64,000 bases of DNA from Thalassovita taeanensis (GCF_900110775.1 NZ_FOEP01000016.1:34490-98489), one strand, 5' to 3'; positions 26,298 to 35,594 are shown, counted from the first letter of the stretch. Notes: a model not told the origin generated them from the sequence alone. Numbers and translations are program-made.

Positions 26298-27178
26298 GCC
26301 TTACGCAGACGCGCCCCGAGGAAACGGACCAAGACCCAGCCGGGTGGCGCGCCCGTCTGGCTGGGATGCCGGTGTTGGTTCGGATATCCGTTGTCCTGTT
26401 GCTGATCATCGTGTTTGCCGCTGTTTTCGCCGGGCCATTGGCGCCGCATGACATTGCCGATCTGGATCTGCTCAATCGCTATGCCCCGCCGGTTTTCATG
26501 GGCGGGGGATGGTCCAATGCGTTTGGCACCGACAATCTGGGCCGGGACATGCTGTCGCTGGTGCTGCGCGCCATTCAGGTAAGCCTGATCATCGCGACGA
26601 TCGGCACCGTCGCGGGCGCGATTGTCGGCACATCGTTGGGGTTTCTGGCGGCGTGGGCCGGGGGGATCGTTGACGACGTGATCGGTATTCTGATCGACTT
26701 TCAGGCGGCCATTCCGTTCCTGATCATGGCGCTTGCCCTGCTGGCGGTGTTGCCGCAGGCCGATATGACGTTGTTCATCCTGATCATGTGTATCTATGGC
26801 TGGGAGCGCTATGCGCGGCTGGCGCGCTCGGTCGCGCTGTTTGCCCAGAACAACGGCTATGTCACCGCCCAGCGCGTCATTGGTGCGGGCGGTTTTCGCA
26901 TCTATTTCCATCACATCCTGCCCAACACGATGGCGGTGATCGTCGTCAACATGACGGTGAACTTTCCGGCGACGATCCTGGCCGAGACCTCGCTTAATTT
27001 TCTGGGCATCGGGATACAGCCCCCCGACACCAGCCTTGGCGTGTTGATCGGCGTCGGGCGCAATCACCTTTATCAGGCACCGTGGATGGCCTTGCTGCCC
27101 GGCGCGGTCATCCTGGTGACAACCTTATCCATCAGCGTCGTCGGGGACTGGATCCGCGATCAGATCGACGCCGATTAA
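26294..27178 (+). CDS. ABC transporter permease, DppC type
   Basis: A 294-residue permease with an N-terminal cytoplasmic tail, then six predicted membrane segments. FGTDNLGRDMLSLVLRAIQVS and AETSLNFLGIGIQPPDTSLG are diagnostic for DppC/OppC. ATGA overlap with the DppB-like gene; the phosphoesterase gene follows 16 bases after its stop. Confidence 0.93.
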   Translation: MSLTQTRPEETDQDPAGWRARLAGMPVLVRISVVLLLIIVFAAVFAGPLAPHDIADLDLLNRYAPPVFMGGGWSNAFGTDNLGRDMLSLVLRAIQVSLIIATIGTVAGAIVGTSLGFLAAWAGGIVDDVIGILIDFQAAIPFLIMALALLAVLPQADMTLFILIMCIYGWERYARLARSVALFAQNNGYVTAQRVIGAGGFRIYFHHILPNTMAVIVVNMTVNFPATILAETSLNFLGIGIQPPDTSLGVLIGVGRNHLYQAPWMALLPGAVILVTTLSISVVGDWIRDQIDAD

Positions 27179-27194
27179 CCCAAGCGGAGACACC

Positions 27195-28034
27195 ATGCTG
27201 AAAATCATCGTCATGAGCGACGTTCATATCCTGCCCGAAGGGGTCGTGAAGCACGGCCTGGATACGTCGGAACGCTTTGCGATTGCCATTGATGACGCCA
27301 ACACGTTCCACGATGACGCGGATCTGTGCATCTATGCCGGCGACATCGCCGACGAGGGCGACGCGGCGTCGTATGCCCGGTTCGAGGCGCTGCGCGCGGG
27401 CAATCCCATCCCGTCTTTCGTGATGATGGGCAACCATGACAACCGCCCGACCTATCTTGAGACCGCCAGCGACCCGATGGTGGATGACAACGGGTTTGTT
27501 CAGGGGATCGCCGATATCAAGGGCTACCGCGTTATCATGCTGGACAGTTCCGAACCCGGCCGCGTTGATGGCGTCTTGTGCAATGATCGCCTTGCGTGGC
27601 TTGCGGCGCGGCTGGCCGAGGCGAAAGATCGCGATCTTCCGGTGATCCTTGTGCTGCATCACCCCGCAAACCGCCTGCATATGCCGGTTGATACCTACGG
27701 GCTGACGGATGCCGACAAGCTTGCCTCGGTTCTGCTGGAGAGCGGCGCGCGCATCGCGCAGATCGTGGCCGGGCATTGCCACATTCCGACCGCCGGCAGC
27801 TGGCACGGAATTCCGGTCGCGACGATTTCGGGAAACCAGCACCGCGTCGGGCTTCATCTGCGTAACATGACCCGGCAACAGCCGTGTTACGAAGGGGCGG
27901 CGCAATTTGCGGTGCTTCTGGCCACGACATCAGGCGTGACCGTGCATTTCCACAACTACGTGGACCGCAATGTTCAGCTTCCCGATGCGATGTTCCCGTG
28001 GAAGCGCGTGCAGAAATTTGGCCCCGAGGACTGA
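27195..28034 (+). CDS. GpdQ/CpdA-like metallophosphoesterase 2
   Basis: A 279-residue cytoplasmic calcineurin-type phosphoesterase, clearly paralogous to 20893-21711: same MLKxIVxSDxHIxPEG start, D9/H11, D50, GNHD at 79-82, H155 and GHCH (193-196). It ends the peptide-type ABC operon as its paralogue ends the UgpBCAE-like operon. The two probably cleave different imported phosphodiesters; the exact substrates are unknown. Confidence 0.87.
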   Translation: MLKIIVMSDVHILPEGVVKHGLDTSERFAIAIDDANTFHDDADLCIYAGDIADEGDAASYARFEALRAGNPIPSFVMMGNHDNRPTYLETASDPMVDDNGFVQGIADIKGYRVIMLDSSEPGRVDGVLCNDRLAWLAARLAEAKDRDLPVILVLHHPANRLHMPVDTYGLTDADKLASVLLESGARIAQIVAGHCHIPTAGSWHGIPVATISGNQHRVGLHLRNMTRQQPCYEGAAQFAVLLATTSGVTVHFHNYVDRNVQLPDAMFPWKRVQKFGPED

Positions 28035-28230
28035 ACATCGTGCAGCGGTCGTTTTCTGTTGGTTGTGTCGCAAATCGCGGGGCTCGTTTTACGGTCATTG
28101 GATGGTCCAAGCTTCGCGCCGGAGAGAGCAAAAATTTATTCGATAAATCCGACGCCTGGGGCTGGTTTCCGTATCATCGCAATCCCCATATTCACGTGGG
28201 GTGGATCACCCACCTGCGAGGATCGCTGAA

Positions 28231-29151
28231 TTGGATTACTTCTATGTCTTGGCCGGATTGGTCGGTCTGTTCCTTGGCGGCGAGGCGTTGGTGCGCGGCA
28301 GCGTCGGAATCGCACGGCGCTTGGCGATTCCACCGCTTTTGATCGGCCTTACGGTGGTGGGGTTCGGGACCTCCACACCAGAGCTTCTGGTGTCGGTCGA
28401 TGCGGCCTTGCGCGGAGTGCCGGACATCGCTGTTGGCAATATCATCGGATCGAACATCGCCAACGTCCTGCTGATCGTCGGGATCACAAGCCTCGTGTGG
28501 CCGATCCGTGTTTCGGGGGCCACGCTTCGCCGGGACACTGCGGTCATGGTTGCGGCGGCGGTTGCATTGGTTCCGATCTTCGCCTTGGGTCAGATCGGAC
28601 GGGTTTCCGGCGGGTTGCTGGTGGCCTGCCTTGCGGGCTATTTGATCTGGGCCTATCGCCAGCCTGGTGAAGCCGTCACAGACACCCTCGACCTGCCGCC
28701 CTCTGCCTCTGTTCTGGTATCCGGGCTGTGGGTGGTCGTGGGGCTTGTGGCGCTGATGTTTGGCGCGCGTTTTCTGGTGGACGGCGCGGTTTCGATCGCG
28801 CGGGGGTTCGGCGTTTCCGAGGCATTTATCGGCCTGACAATCGTCGCGGTGGGCACGTCCCTTCCCGAACTGGCGACCTCTGTCATCGCGGCGTTTCGGC
28901 GGCAGTCCGAGATTGCCATCGGAAACGTCATCGGGTCGAACATCTTCAACGTGTTGGGCATCCTTGGCGTCACCGCAGTGATTGCCCCGGTTCCCGTGGC
29001 CGAGCGGTTCCTTGGCTTCGACCTGCCGATCATGATCGCGGTGTCTGTGGGTCTTGCCGCCCTGCTGCTGACCCGCCCGGTTATCGGGCGATGGACAGGC
29101 TTGGCCGTTCTGGTCGGCTATGCCGCATATCTATGGGCGGCACAGGGGTGA
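28231..29151 (+). CDS. CaCA-family cation exchanger (YrbG-like)
   Basis: A protein of 306 residues from TTG 28231 (GAGG nine bases upstream); GTG 28201 is an alternative. Two inverted alpha-repeats with exchanger signatures are visible: GFGTSTPELLVS with GNIIGSNIANVL in the first half, and AVGTSLPELATS with GNVIGSNIFNVL in the second. About ten membrane segments. It exchanges Ca2+ or a similar cation for Na+ or H+. It stands alone, about 195 bases after the phosphoesterase. Confidence 0.9.
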   Translation: MDYFYVLAGLVGLFLGGEALVRGSVGIARRLAIPPLLIGLTVVGFGTSTPELLVSVDAALRGVPDIAVGNIIGSNIANVLLIVGITSLVWPIRVSGATLRRDTAVMVAAAVALVPIFALGQIGRVSGGLLVACLAGYLIWAYRQPGEAVTDTLDLPPSASVLVSGLWVVVGLVALMFGARFLVDGAVSIARGFGVSEAFIGLTIVAVGTSLPELATSVIAAFRRQSEIAIGNVIGSNIFNVLGILGVTAVIAPVPVAERFLGFDLPIMIAVSVGLAALLLTRPVIGRWTGLAVLVGYAAYLWAAQG

Positions 29152-29226
29152 TAGAAAGGCGGCCTGAGGGTGGGCGTTTTTTTGGGGGGGGCTTCTTTCC
29201 TAGTAATTTACTCGGAATACTCGGAT

Positions 29227-29242
29227 TGACATTGTTGAATCA
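29227..29242 (+). promoter_or_regulatory. Possible promoter/iron-box region of the imelysin operon
   Basis: TTGACA lies in the AT-rich stretch 29210-29250, where TGA (29227-29229) and TCA (29240-29242) form a weak dyad. Imelysin operons are usually iron-repressed, but I cannot assign this to Fur, Irr or RirA. Just upstream are T7 (29177-29183) and G8 (29184-29191) homopolymers. Confidence 0.25.
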
Positions 29243-29324
29243 TTTTGTCAGGTATGGCGCAATCCAGCCACCCAGGGCGACTCGCCGGGGAAGCCCGGAA
29301 ACTTGCACATCAGGGATGCCAGAT

Positions 29325-30584
29325 ATGATCAGACTTCTATCCACAACAACACTCGCAACACTTTTCGCAACGTCCGCGATGGCGACCGACAAGGCGGCGG
29401 TTCTGGATACCTATGCCAATATCGCCGAGGCGAAATACGCCGATAGCCTGACTACCGCGCTTCGTCTGCAGGATGCTGTTGAGGCGCTGATCGCGACCCC
29501 GTCGGCCGAAGCGCTTGAGGCGGCGAAATCGGCTTGGCTGGCAGCGCGCGTTCCCTATCAGCAAACTGAAGCCTATCGCTTTGGCAACCCGCTGGTGGAT
29601 GACTGGGAAGGCAAGGTCAACGCATGGCCGCTGGACGAAGGCCTGATCGACTATGTCGATGCCAGCTATGGCGGGCCGTCCGACGAGAACGCGTTTGCCA
29701 CGCTGAACGTCATCGCCAACCCCAGCTTCACGCTGTCCGGCACCACTGTTGATGCGACCAAGATCACCCCTGCCCTGCTGGAAGAGACCCTTCAGGAAGC
29801 CGACGGGATCGAGGCCAATGTCGCAACCGGATATCACGCGATTGAATTTCTGCTTTGGGGACAGGATCTGAACGGGTTTGCCCATGGCGCCGGAAAACGC
29901 AGCTGGACCGATTATGCCAGTGGCGAGGCCTGCACCAACGCGCCGTGTGACCGGCGTGCGGATTATCTGAAGGCGGCGACCGAACTGTTGATCAGCGATC
30001 TGGAATGGATCACCGCACAATGGGCCGCCGATGGCGCCGCTCGCACCTATGTGACCGAAGATACCACACGCGGGTTGTCGGCAATCCTGACCGGCATGGG
30101 CAGCATGTCCTATGGTGAGCAGGCCGGTCAGCGGATGCGGCTTGGCCTGATGCTGAACGACCCCGAGGAAGAGCATGACTGCTTCTCGGACAACAGCCAC
30201 AACAGCCACTATTACGACGGACTGGGCATTCAGGCCGCTTATCTTGGCAGCTATGTCCGGGTGGATGGCACAGAGGTCAGCGGGGCATCTGTTTCGGATC
30301 TGGTGCAAGCCACCGACCCGGCGCTGGATGCGGAAATGCGCACCAAGCTGACACAGACCATGGTGGCGTTGGGCCAGATCAAGACCGCAGCCGAGGCCGG
30401 ATTTTCCTATGACCAGATGCTTGAGCGTGGCAATGCTGCGGGCGAGGCGCTGATCATGGCGGGCGTGAATGGCCTGATCGATCAAACCCGGTCCATCGAA
30501 CGGGTTGTGAGCACGCTCGGGCTGGATCAGATTGAGTTCGAAGGCTCCGACAGCCTTGATAACCCCGGCGCGGTTTTCGAATAA
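29325..30584 (+). CDS. Imelysin-family periplasmic protein (IrpA-like)
   Basis: A protein of 419 residues from ATG 29325 (CAGGGA eight bases upstream), with a signal peptide (ATLFATSAMATD). The imelysin signature GxHxxE is intact: G169-Y170-H171-A172-I173-E174 (GYHAIEFLLWG). A Cys-containing loop (GEACTNAPCDRRADYL) and LNDPEEEHDCFSDNSHNSHY match the iron-regulated IrpA branch. It probably binds iron or haem in the periplasm. It is first in an operon with a di-haem oxidoreductase, a second imelysin and a DUF1513 protein. Confidence 0.9.
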   Translation: MIRLLSTTTLATLFATSAMATDKAAVLDTYANIAEAKYADSLTTALRLQDAVEALIATPSAEALEAAKSAWLAARVPYQQTEAYRFGNPLVDDWEGKVNAWPLDEGLIDYVDASYGGPSDENAFATLNVIANPSFTLSGTTVDATKITPALLEETLQEADGIEANVATGYHAIEFLLWGQDLNGFAHGAGKRSWTDYASGEACTNAPCDRRADYLKAATELLISDLEWITAQWAADGAARTYVTEDTTRGLSAILTGMGSMSYGEQAGQRMRLGLMLNDPEEEHDCFSDNSHNSHYYDGLGIQAAYLGSYVRVDGTEVSGASVSDLVQATDPALDAEMRTKLTQTMVALGQIKTAAEAGFSYDQMLERGNAAGEALIMAGVNGLIDQTRSIERVVSTLGLDQIEFEGSDSLDNPGAVFE

Positions 30585-30618
30585 CCCCCCCCCCGGACCA
30601 CGGGCCACGGGCCACGGG
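30585..30618. repeat. C10 tract and three CCACGGG tandem units
   Basis: Ten C follow the imelysin stop codon directly (30585-30594). Three exact 7-bp CCACGGG units follow at 30598, 30605 and 30612. Such tracts are prone to slippage; here they lie between two genes of one operon. Confidence 0.75.
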
Positions 30619-30659
30619 GACCCAAACGCAAGATACGACGCACGAGGATTGCCAGCAAG

Positions 30660-32243
30660 ATGCGCAACGCCAGCCCCTCTTTTCTACACACTCTGCCGGG
30701 GCGGGCGCGTGCGCTTTGCCCGGCAGCCTTGACATTGACCGTTGCGCTGACCGCTTGTCCGGTCGGGGCAACCTCCGGTTTACCCACGCTTGATGACCCG
30801 CACCTGCCCGTGGTGCCGCGCACCGCGTCAGAGGCCGCGCGCATATCCAAGGTCACGGCCCCGACAACGGATTTCACCAAGGCCGAACGGTTTGAAAGCA
30901 ATCCAGCAGGTGCGGCGACAGTGCGGGTTCACGCCAATGGCGATGCATTTTCGCAACCCTCTGCCAATATCGGTTTCGACGGCGAGCTGACCTTCAAGGT
31001 CGGCGACGGGCTGTTTCGCAAAATCTGGGTCTCGTCCCCGTCTTCGACCCGCGCGTCGGATGGTTTGGGGCCGCTTTACAATGCGCGCTCGTGCCAGCGC
31101 TGCCACCTGAAAGACGGGCGCGGCCACCCACCCGAGGGCGCAGACGATGGCGCCACCTCGATGTTCCTGCGCATTTCGGTACCGGGGACCGAGGCCGACC
31201 GCATCGCCGAAATCGAAGACTATATCGCGACCCGGCCCGACCCGACCTATGGCTTGCAGTTGCAGGAGTTTTCCAACGCCGGGCACAAGGCCGAATACCA
31301 GCTTGAAATCACCTATGAGCCGGTCGAGGTCGCGCTATCGGATGGCGAAACCGCCACCCTGCGCAAGCCAACCTATCGTGCCGTCAATCTGGGCTATGGC
31401 CCGCTTGATCCCAATGCGATGCTTTCGCCGCGTGTTGCGCCGCAGATGATCGGCCTTGGGTTGTTGGAAGCGATCCCTGCGGCGGATATTCTGGCCGGGG
31501 CTGACCCCGACGATCAGGACGGCGACGGTATTTCCGGGCGCCCCAACGTTGTCTGGTCCAAGGAATTTGACCGCCCGATGCTGGGCCGGTTTGGCCTGAA
31601 GGCCGGGGCACCAACCATTCGCCATCAATCTGCGGCGGCCTTTTCCGGCGATATCGGGATCTCAAGCCCGCTGTTCCCCGATGCGTGGGGCGAATGCACC
31701 GCCGCCGAGCCCGATTGCCGCCGTGCGGCACATGGCGCGGATGGCGGCGAAGCCAATACCGAGATCGACCAGCAGGGGCTGGATCTGGTGACATTCTACA
31801 GCCGCAACCTTGCCGTGCCCGCCCGGCGTGACCCCGAGGATCCGACCGTGCTGCACGGCAAGCAGGTGTTCTATGACACCGGCTGCGTCTCGTGCCATAC
31901 GCCGAAATTCGTGACCCATCGGCTTGAGGGCACTGTCGCCCAAAGCTTTCAGTTGATCTGGCCCTATACCGATTTGTTGCTGCACGACATGGGCGAAGGT
32001 CTGGCCGATCACCGCCCCGAGGCGCGCGCGACCGGCACCGAATGGCGCACGCCGCCGCTTTGGGGGATCGGCATGACCGAAACCGTCAGCGGCCACAGCT
32101 ATTTCCTGCACGATGGCCGTGCCCGCAGCTTGCTTGAGGCAATCCTGTGGCATGGTGGCGAAGCCGAACCGATGCGCGACACCGTCCGCGACATGCCCAA
32201 ATCCGACCGCGATGCCCTGATCCGATATCTGGAAAGCCTGTAA
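30660..32243 (+). CDS. Di-haem thiol oxidoreductase-like c-type cytochrome
   Basis: A 527-residue exported protein with two haem-c sites, CQRCH (about 145-149) and CVSCH (about 409-413). The region between (LQEFSNAGHKAEYQLEI, RPNVVWSKEFDRPMLGRFG) matches the DUF1111/thiol oxidoreductase family related to MauG-type peroxidases. The signal region is long (about 38 residues). It sits between two imelysins, the standard order of bacterial iron-uptake imelysin operons, where it may oxidise or reduce the metal or its ligand (inference). Confidence 0.88.
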   Translation: MRNASPSFLHTLPGRARALCPAALTLTVALTACPVGATSGLPTLDDPHLPVVPRTASEAARISKVTAPTTDFTKAERFESNPAGAATVRVHANGDAFSQPSANIGFDGELTFKVGDGLFRKIWVSSPSSTRASDGLGPLYNARSCQRCHLKDGRGHPPEGADDGATSMFLRISVPGTEADRIAEIEDYIATRPDPTYGLQLQEFSNAGHKAEYQLEITYEPVEVALSDGETATLRKPTYRAVNLGYGPLDPNAMLSPRVAPQMIGLGLLEAIPAADILAGADPDDQDGDGISGRPNVVWSKEFDRPMLGRFGLKAGAPTIRHQSAAAFSGDIGISSPLFPDAWGECTAAEPDCRRAAHGADGGEANTEIDQQGLDLVTFYSRNLAVPARRDPEDPTVLHGKQVFYDTGCVSCHTPKFVTHRLEGTVAQSFQLIWPYTDLLLHDMGEGLADHRPEARATGTEWRTPPLWGIGMTETVSGHSYFLHDGRARSLLEAILWHGGEAEPMRDTVRDMPKSDRDALIRYLESL

Positions 32244-32244
32244 C

Positions 32245-33255
32245 ATGCGCCGTCTTATCCTGCTTTTTCTGCTGATCCTGCCGACATCCCTGCCTGCGCA
32301 GGATCATGGCGACCGGATCCGCGACGTGGTCGATCACCACATCCTGCCCGGCTTCGAGGCGCTGGCGGACACAACCGCCGCGCTGGCACAACAGGCCGAG
32401 GCCGACTGCACCGCCGCCGACCCGCTGCGACAGGCCTATACCACCGCGTTTGATGCCTGGATGGGGGTCAGCCATCTGCGCTTTGGTCCGACCGAGGTTC
32501 AGGACCGGGCGTTCGCTCTGGCGTTCTGGCCCGATCCGCGCGGGGCGACGCCCAAGTCGCTGGGCAACCTGATCCGCGCCGAGGATCAGGCGGTTGCCAG
32601 CCCCGACAGCTTTGCCACCGTGTCGATCGCCGCGCGCGGATTTTATGCGCTGGAATTCCTACTGTATGACCCGACCTTTGAGACGATGGGCACGCCAACC
32701 TATCGCTGTGCGCTGATCCGGGCCATCAGCCGGGATATCGCCGCAACCTCGGCAGATATCCTGACCGATTGGCGCGACCATTATGCCGGTCTGATGCTGT
32801 CGCCCCACCCCGACAGCCTGTACCATGCCCAAGACGAAGTGCTGCGCGAGTTGTTCAAGGCTGTCACCACCGGGTTGCAGGTCACTTCGGAAAATCGGCT
32901 GGGGCGCCCGCTTGGGACGTTTGACAAACCACGCCCGAAGCGGGCTGAACTGCGCCGCTCTGGCCGCTCGCTGCACCAAGTGATCCTGTCGCTGACCGCA
33001 ACGCGGGATATGGCGCTGCGACTGGCCGGGCCGGATACCGCGCTGAACGCCCGCCTGACCGCCACATTCGACGACACGCTGGCCAAGGCCACCGCGCTGG
33101 ACGATCCGATTTTCGCGGGCGTCTCCGATCCGCTGCTGCGGTTCCGGATCGAAATCCTTCAGCAATCTATTGATCACCTGCGCGAGGTTCTGCTGTCGGA
33201 CCTCGGACCCACCCTTGGCGTTAGTGCCGGGTTCAATGCAATGGACGGAGACTGA
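32245..33255 (+). CDS. Imelysin-family periplasmic protein, second copy
   Basis: A 336-residue protein with a short signal peptide (ILLFLLILPTSLPAQ), starting two bases after the cytochrome stop. The fold is imelysin-like (FDAWMGVSHLRFGP, ARGFYALEFLLYD), but the His of the GxHxxE motif is replaced: GFYALE, near residue 132. The metal site is therefore probably altered. This shorter variant regularly accompanies the di-haem oxidoreductase in related operons. Confidence 0.87.
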   Translation: MRRLILLFLLILPTSLPAQDHGDRIRDVVDHHILPGFEALADTTAALAQQAEADCTAADPLRQAYTTAFDAWMGVSHLRFGPTEVQDRAFALAFWPDPRGATPKSLGNLIRAEDQAVASPDSFATVSIAARGFYALEFLLYDPTFETMGTPTYRCALIRAISRDIAATSADILTDWRDHYAGLMLSPHPDSLYHAQDEVLRELFKAVTTGLQVTSENRLGRPLGTFDKPRPKRAELRRSGRSLHQVILSLTATRDMALRLAGPDTALNARLTATFDDTLAKATALDDPIFAGVSDPLLRFRIEILQQSIDHLREVLLSDLGPTLGVSAGFNAMDGD

Positions 33256-33256
33256 C

Positions 33257-34345
33257 ATGGCTACGCGTCGCGGATTCATCGCAGGGCTGATCGCGGCGGG
33301 GCTGGTGCCCAAACGGTCATGGGCCGATGCGGGCAGCCCAAGTTATCTGGCCGCAGCGCGGCAGCCGGACGGATTGTTCAGCCTGATCGGGCTGGACAGC
33401 TATGGCGCCGAGGCGTTTCGTGTGCCGCTGCCCGGTCGTGGTCACGCCGCCGCGGCCCACCCCACCCGGCCCGAGGCTGTGGCATTTGCCCGCCGCCCCG
33501 GCACCTTTGCGCTGGTGATCGACTGCGCGACGGGTCAGCTCAAGGCGCGGCTGGACAGTGCCGAGGGGCATCATTTCTATGGTCACGGCGCGTTTTCGCG
33601 TGACGGATCGCTGCTATTCACCTCGGAAAATGCCTATGAGACCGCGACCGGCATGATCGGAATCTGGGATGTAACTGCCGGATATCGCCGCATTGGCGCG
33701 TTCAAATCACACGGAATCGGCCCGCATGACATCCGGCTGATGCCGGGCGCGGAGACTTTGGCCGTGGCCAATGGCGGGATCGAAACCCACCCGGATTCGG
33801 GGCGAGCCAAGCTGAACCTGCCCACGATGCGCCCCAACCTCAGCTTTCTGTCCTTCACTGGCGAGGTGCTGGATCAGGTCGAACCTGACCCGGCGCTGCA
33901 CTTGAACTCGATCCGCCATCTGGCGCTGCGCGGGGACGGCACCGTGGGGTTTGCGATGCAATGGCAGGGCGACACCAGCATGGCCCCGCCCCTGCTGGGC
34001 CTGCGCCGCCCGGATGGGACAGTTCAGTATCTTCAGGCCCCCGACGCGCCGCACCGCGCTATGGAACGCTATGCCGGGAGCGTGTCGTTCTGCGCGGATG
34101 GCACGTTGCTGGGCATCACATCACCGCGCGGTGGGCAGGTGCAGGTATTTCAAGCCGAGACCGGCGACTACGCCGGATCGTATTGGGCCGACGACGTCTG
34201 CGGGCTCAGCGATGGTCCTGCCGGGTTCATGACCACGTCGGGCACCGGCGATGTCGATGCGGTTGCCATCACAACCCGCGAATGGCGCGTGCGGCATACC
34301 GACGGATTTGACAATCATCTGGTGCGGATCACGCCCACCCTCTAG
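33257..34345 (+). CDS. DUF1513 Tat-exported beta-propeller-like protein
   Basis: A protein of 362 residues from ATG 33257. A Tat signal (MATRRGFIAGLIAAGL) is followed by repeated blade-like motifs: GHGAFSRDGSLLFTSEN, IGPHDIRLMPGAETLAVANGG and SIRHLALRGDGTVGFA. DUF1513 proteins are regularly last in imelysin operons, and their reaction is unknown. Folded export before crossing the membrane suggests a cofactor or a complex. Confidence 0.88.
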   Translation: MATRRGFIAGLIAAGLVPKRSWADAGSPSYLAAARQPDGLFSLIGLDSYGAEAFRVPLPGRGHAAAAHPTRPEAVAFARRPGTFALVIDCATGQLKARLDSAEGHHFYGHGAFSRDGSLLFTSENAYETATGMIGIWDVTAGYRRIGAFKSHGIGPHDIRLMPGAETLAVANGGIETHPDSGRAKLNLPTMRPNLSFLSFTGEVLDQVEPDPALHLNSIRHLALRGDGTVGFAMQWQGDTSMAPPLLGLRRPDGTVQYLQAPDAPHRAMERYAGSVSFCADGTLLGITSPRGGQVQVFQAETGDYAGSYWADDVCGLSDGPAGFMTTSGTGDVDAVAITTREWRVRHTDGFDNHLVRITPTL

Positions 34346-34373
34346 GCCACCGGCGCCGCCCTCGTTTACCAAA

Positions 34374-34402
34374 CGGTCAGAAAATCGTCACCCAACTGTT
34401 AC
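34374..34402 (+). promoter_or_regulatory. Candidate triple Pho box of the polyamine-type ABC operon
   Basis: Three 7-bp units in phase: CGGTCAG (34374-34380), TCGTCAC (34385-34391) and CTGTTAC (34396-34402), each separated by four bases. This is the PhoB layout with an extra half-site, 64 bases before the binding-protein start. TATCGC near 34413 could be the -10. Confidence 0.65.
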
Positions 34403-34466
34403 AGCGCCCCTCTATCGCAGCGCAAGCAACATAGCGCCGCGATTGGCGCCACCAAGGGGACATTCT

Positions 34467-35588
34467 ATGAACATCACGCGCCGTACCGCACTGCAACTTT
34501 CCACCGCTGCTCTGGCGGCTCCGCTGGTTCTGCGGGCCACTGATGCGCTGGCCTCGTCCGGCTCGGTCAAGGTTCTGGCCTGGCAGGATTACATCCAGCC
34601 AAACATCGCCGAGAAATTCGAGGCTGACACCGGCATCAAGCTGGAACTGACAACGTTCGGGTCGAACGACGAAGCGGAATCGACGATCCGCGCCAATGGC
34701 GGCAAAGGCTTTGATGTTGTCTTCCCGTCGATCACCAATGCCGCCGGGTATCTGGATGACAACGGCGACAGCTTCTTCGCCGCCGTTCCCGCCGCCGTGC
34801 ACATGGATGCCGTGATCCCGTCGTTCCTGCGTGACAGCGCCGGTCTGGGCGGTCAGCACAATGGCGAGCAGATCCTGCTGCCGTTCGACTGGGGCACGGA
34901 GGGCTTGACCCTGAACCGTGGCGCGCTGAACATTGCGGACAGCGACCTGTCATATGGCGACCTGTTCCGCCCCGAGACCGTCGGCAAGGCCGCCTTCCGC
35001 CAGAAGTCGGTGATCATGGGCGTTGGCCTGTATCTGGATGCGACCGGCGACGTGCCGTCGAACCGCATGCTGGACGTATACAAATCCGAAGAAGACGCCC
35101 GCCGCGTGTTCACCGCTGTCGCGCAGTGGATCGTTGCGCATAAGGAAAACTTCGGTGCCTTCTGGAACAACGCGACCGAGGCCACTGCAGCCTTCAAGGA
35201 CGCGGGCTGCATCATCGGTCAGACCTGGGACACCACCGGCCTGCTGCTGAACCGCGAAAACGCCGATTTCGTTTACCGCGCGCCGAAAGAGGGCATCATC
35301 ACCTGGCTCGACAGCTTCGGGATGCTGAAACAGGCTGCCAACCCCGATCAGGCGGTCGCCTTCATGAACTTCATGCTTCAGCCAGAAGTCGGCGGCATGT
35401 TCGCCAACAACACCGGCTATAACTCGGCCGTGGCCGGGGCCGCTGATTTCGCCAGCGACGAGTTCAAGGCACAGTTCAACGAAGTCTACACCACCGAAGT
35501 TCTGGGCAACATGTGGTGGTGGCAGGCCGACACGCCGTTCTTTGCGCCCGTGCGCAACGAAGTGGTCGAACTGATCACCAACGCCTGA
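34467..35588 (+). CDS. ABC transporter substrate-binding protein, PotD-like family
   Basis: A protein of 373 residues from ATG 34467, with a Tat-type signal (ITRRTALQLSTAALAAPLVL). The mature protein has PotD/family-1 features: VKVLAWQDYIQPNIAEKFEADTG trimmed to VLAWQDYI, LPFDWGTEGLTLN and MNFMLQPEVGGMFANNTGYN. The class binds polyamines but also iron, thiamine and 2-aminoethylphosphonate. The Pho box upstream favours a phosphorus compound over a polyamine. It is followed by a hairpin gap, then the ATPase and two permeases. Confidence 0.87.
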   Translation: MNITRRTALQLSTAALAAPLVLRATDALASSGSVKVLAWQDYIQPNIAEKFEADTGIKLELTTFGSNDEAESTIRANGGKGFDVVFPSITNAAGYLDDNGDSFFAAVPAAVHMDAVIPSFLRDSAGLGGQHNGEQILLPFDWGTEGLTLNRGALNIADSDLSYGDLFRPETVGKAAFRQKSVIMGVGLYLDATGDVPSNRMLDVYKSEEDARRVFTAVAQWIVAHKENFGAFWNNATEATAAFKDAGCIIGQTWDTTGLLLNRENADFVYRAPKEGIITWLDSFGMLKQAANPDQAVAFMNFMLQPEVGGMFANNTGYNSAVAGAADFASDEFKAQFNEVYTTEVLGNMWWWQADTPFFAPVRNEVVELITNA

Positions 35589-35594
35589 TTTTCT

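Noticed and set aside
29227..29242. RirA- or Fur-type iron box before the imelysin operon
   Set aside because: TGA...TCA spacing is one base off and symmetry is weak; kept only as a low-confidence promoter region.
28728..29324. Long 5' extension of the imelysin frame
   Set aside because: It overlaps the exchanger gene in another frame and is Arg/Gly-rich; the signal peptide and ribosome site place the start at 29325.
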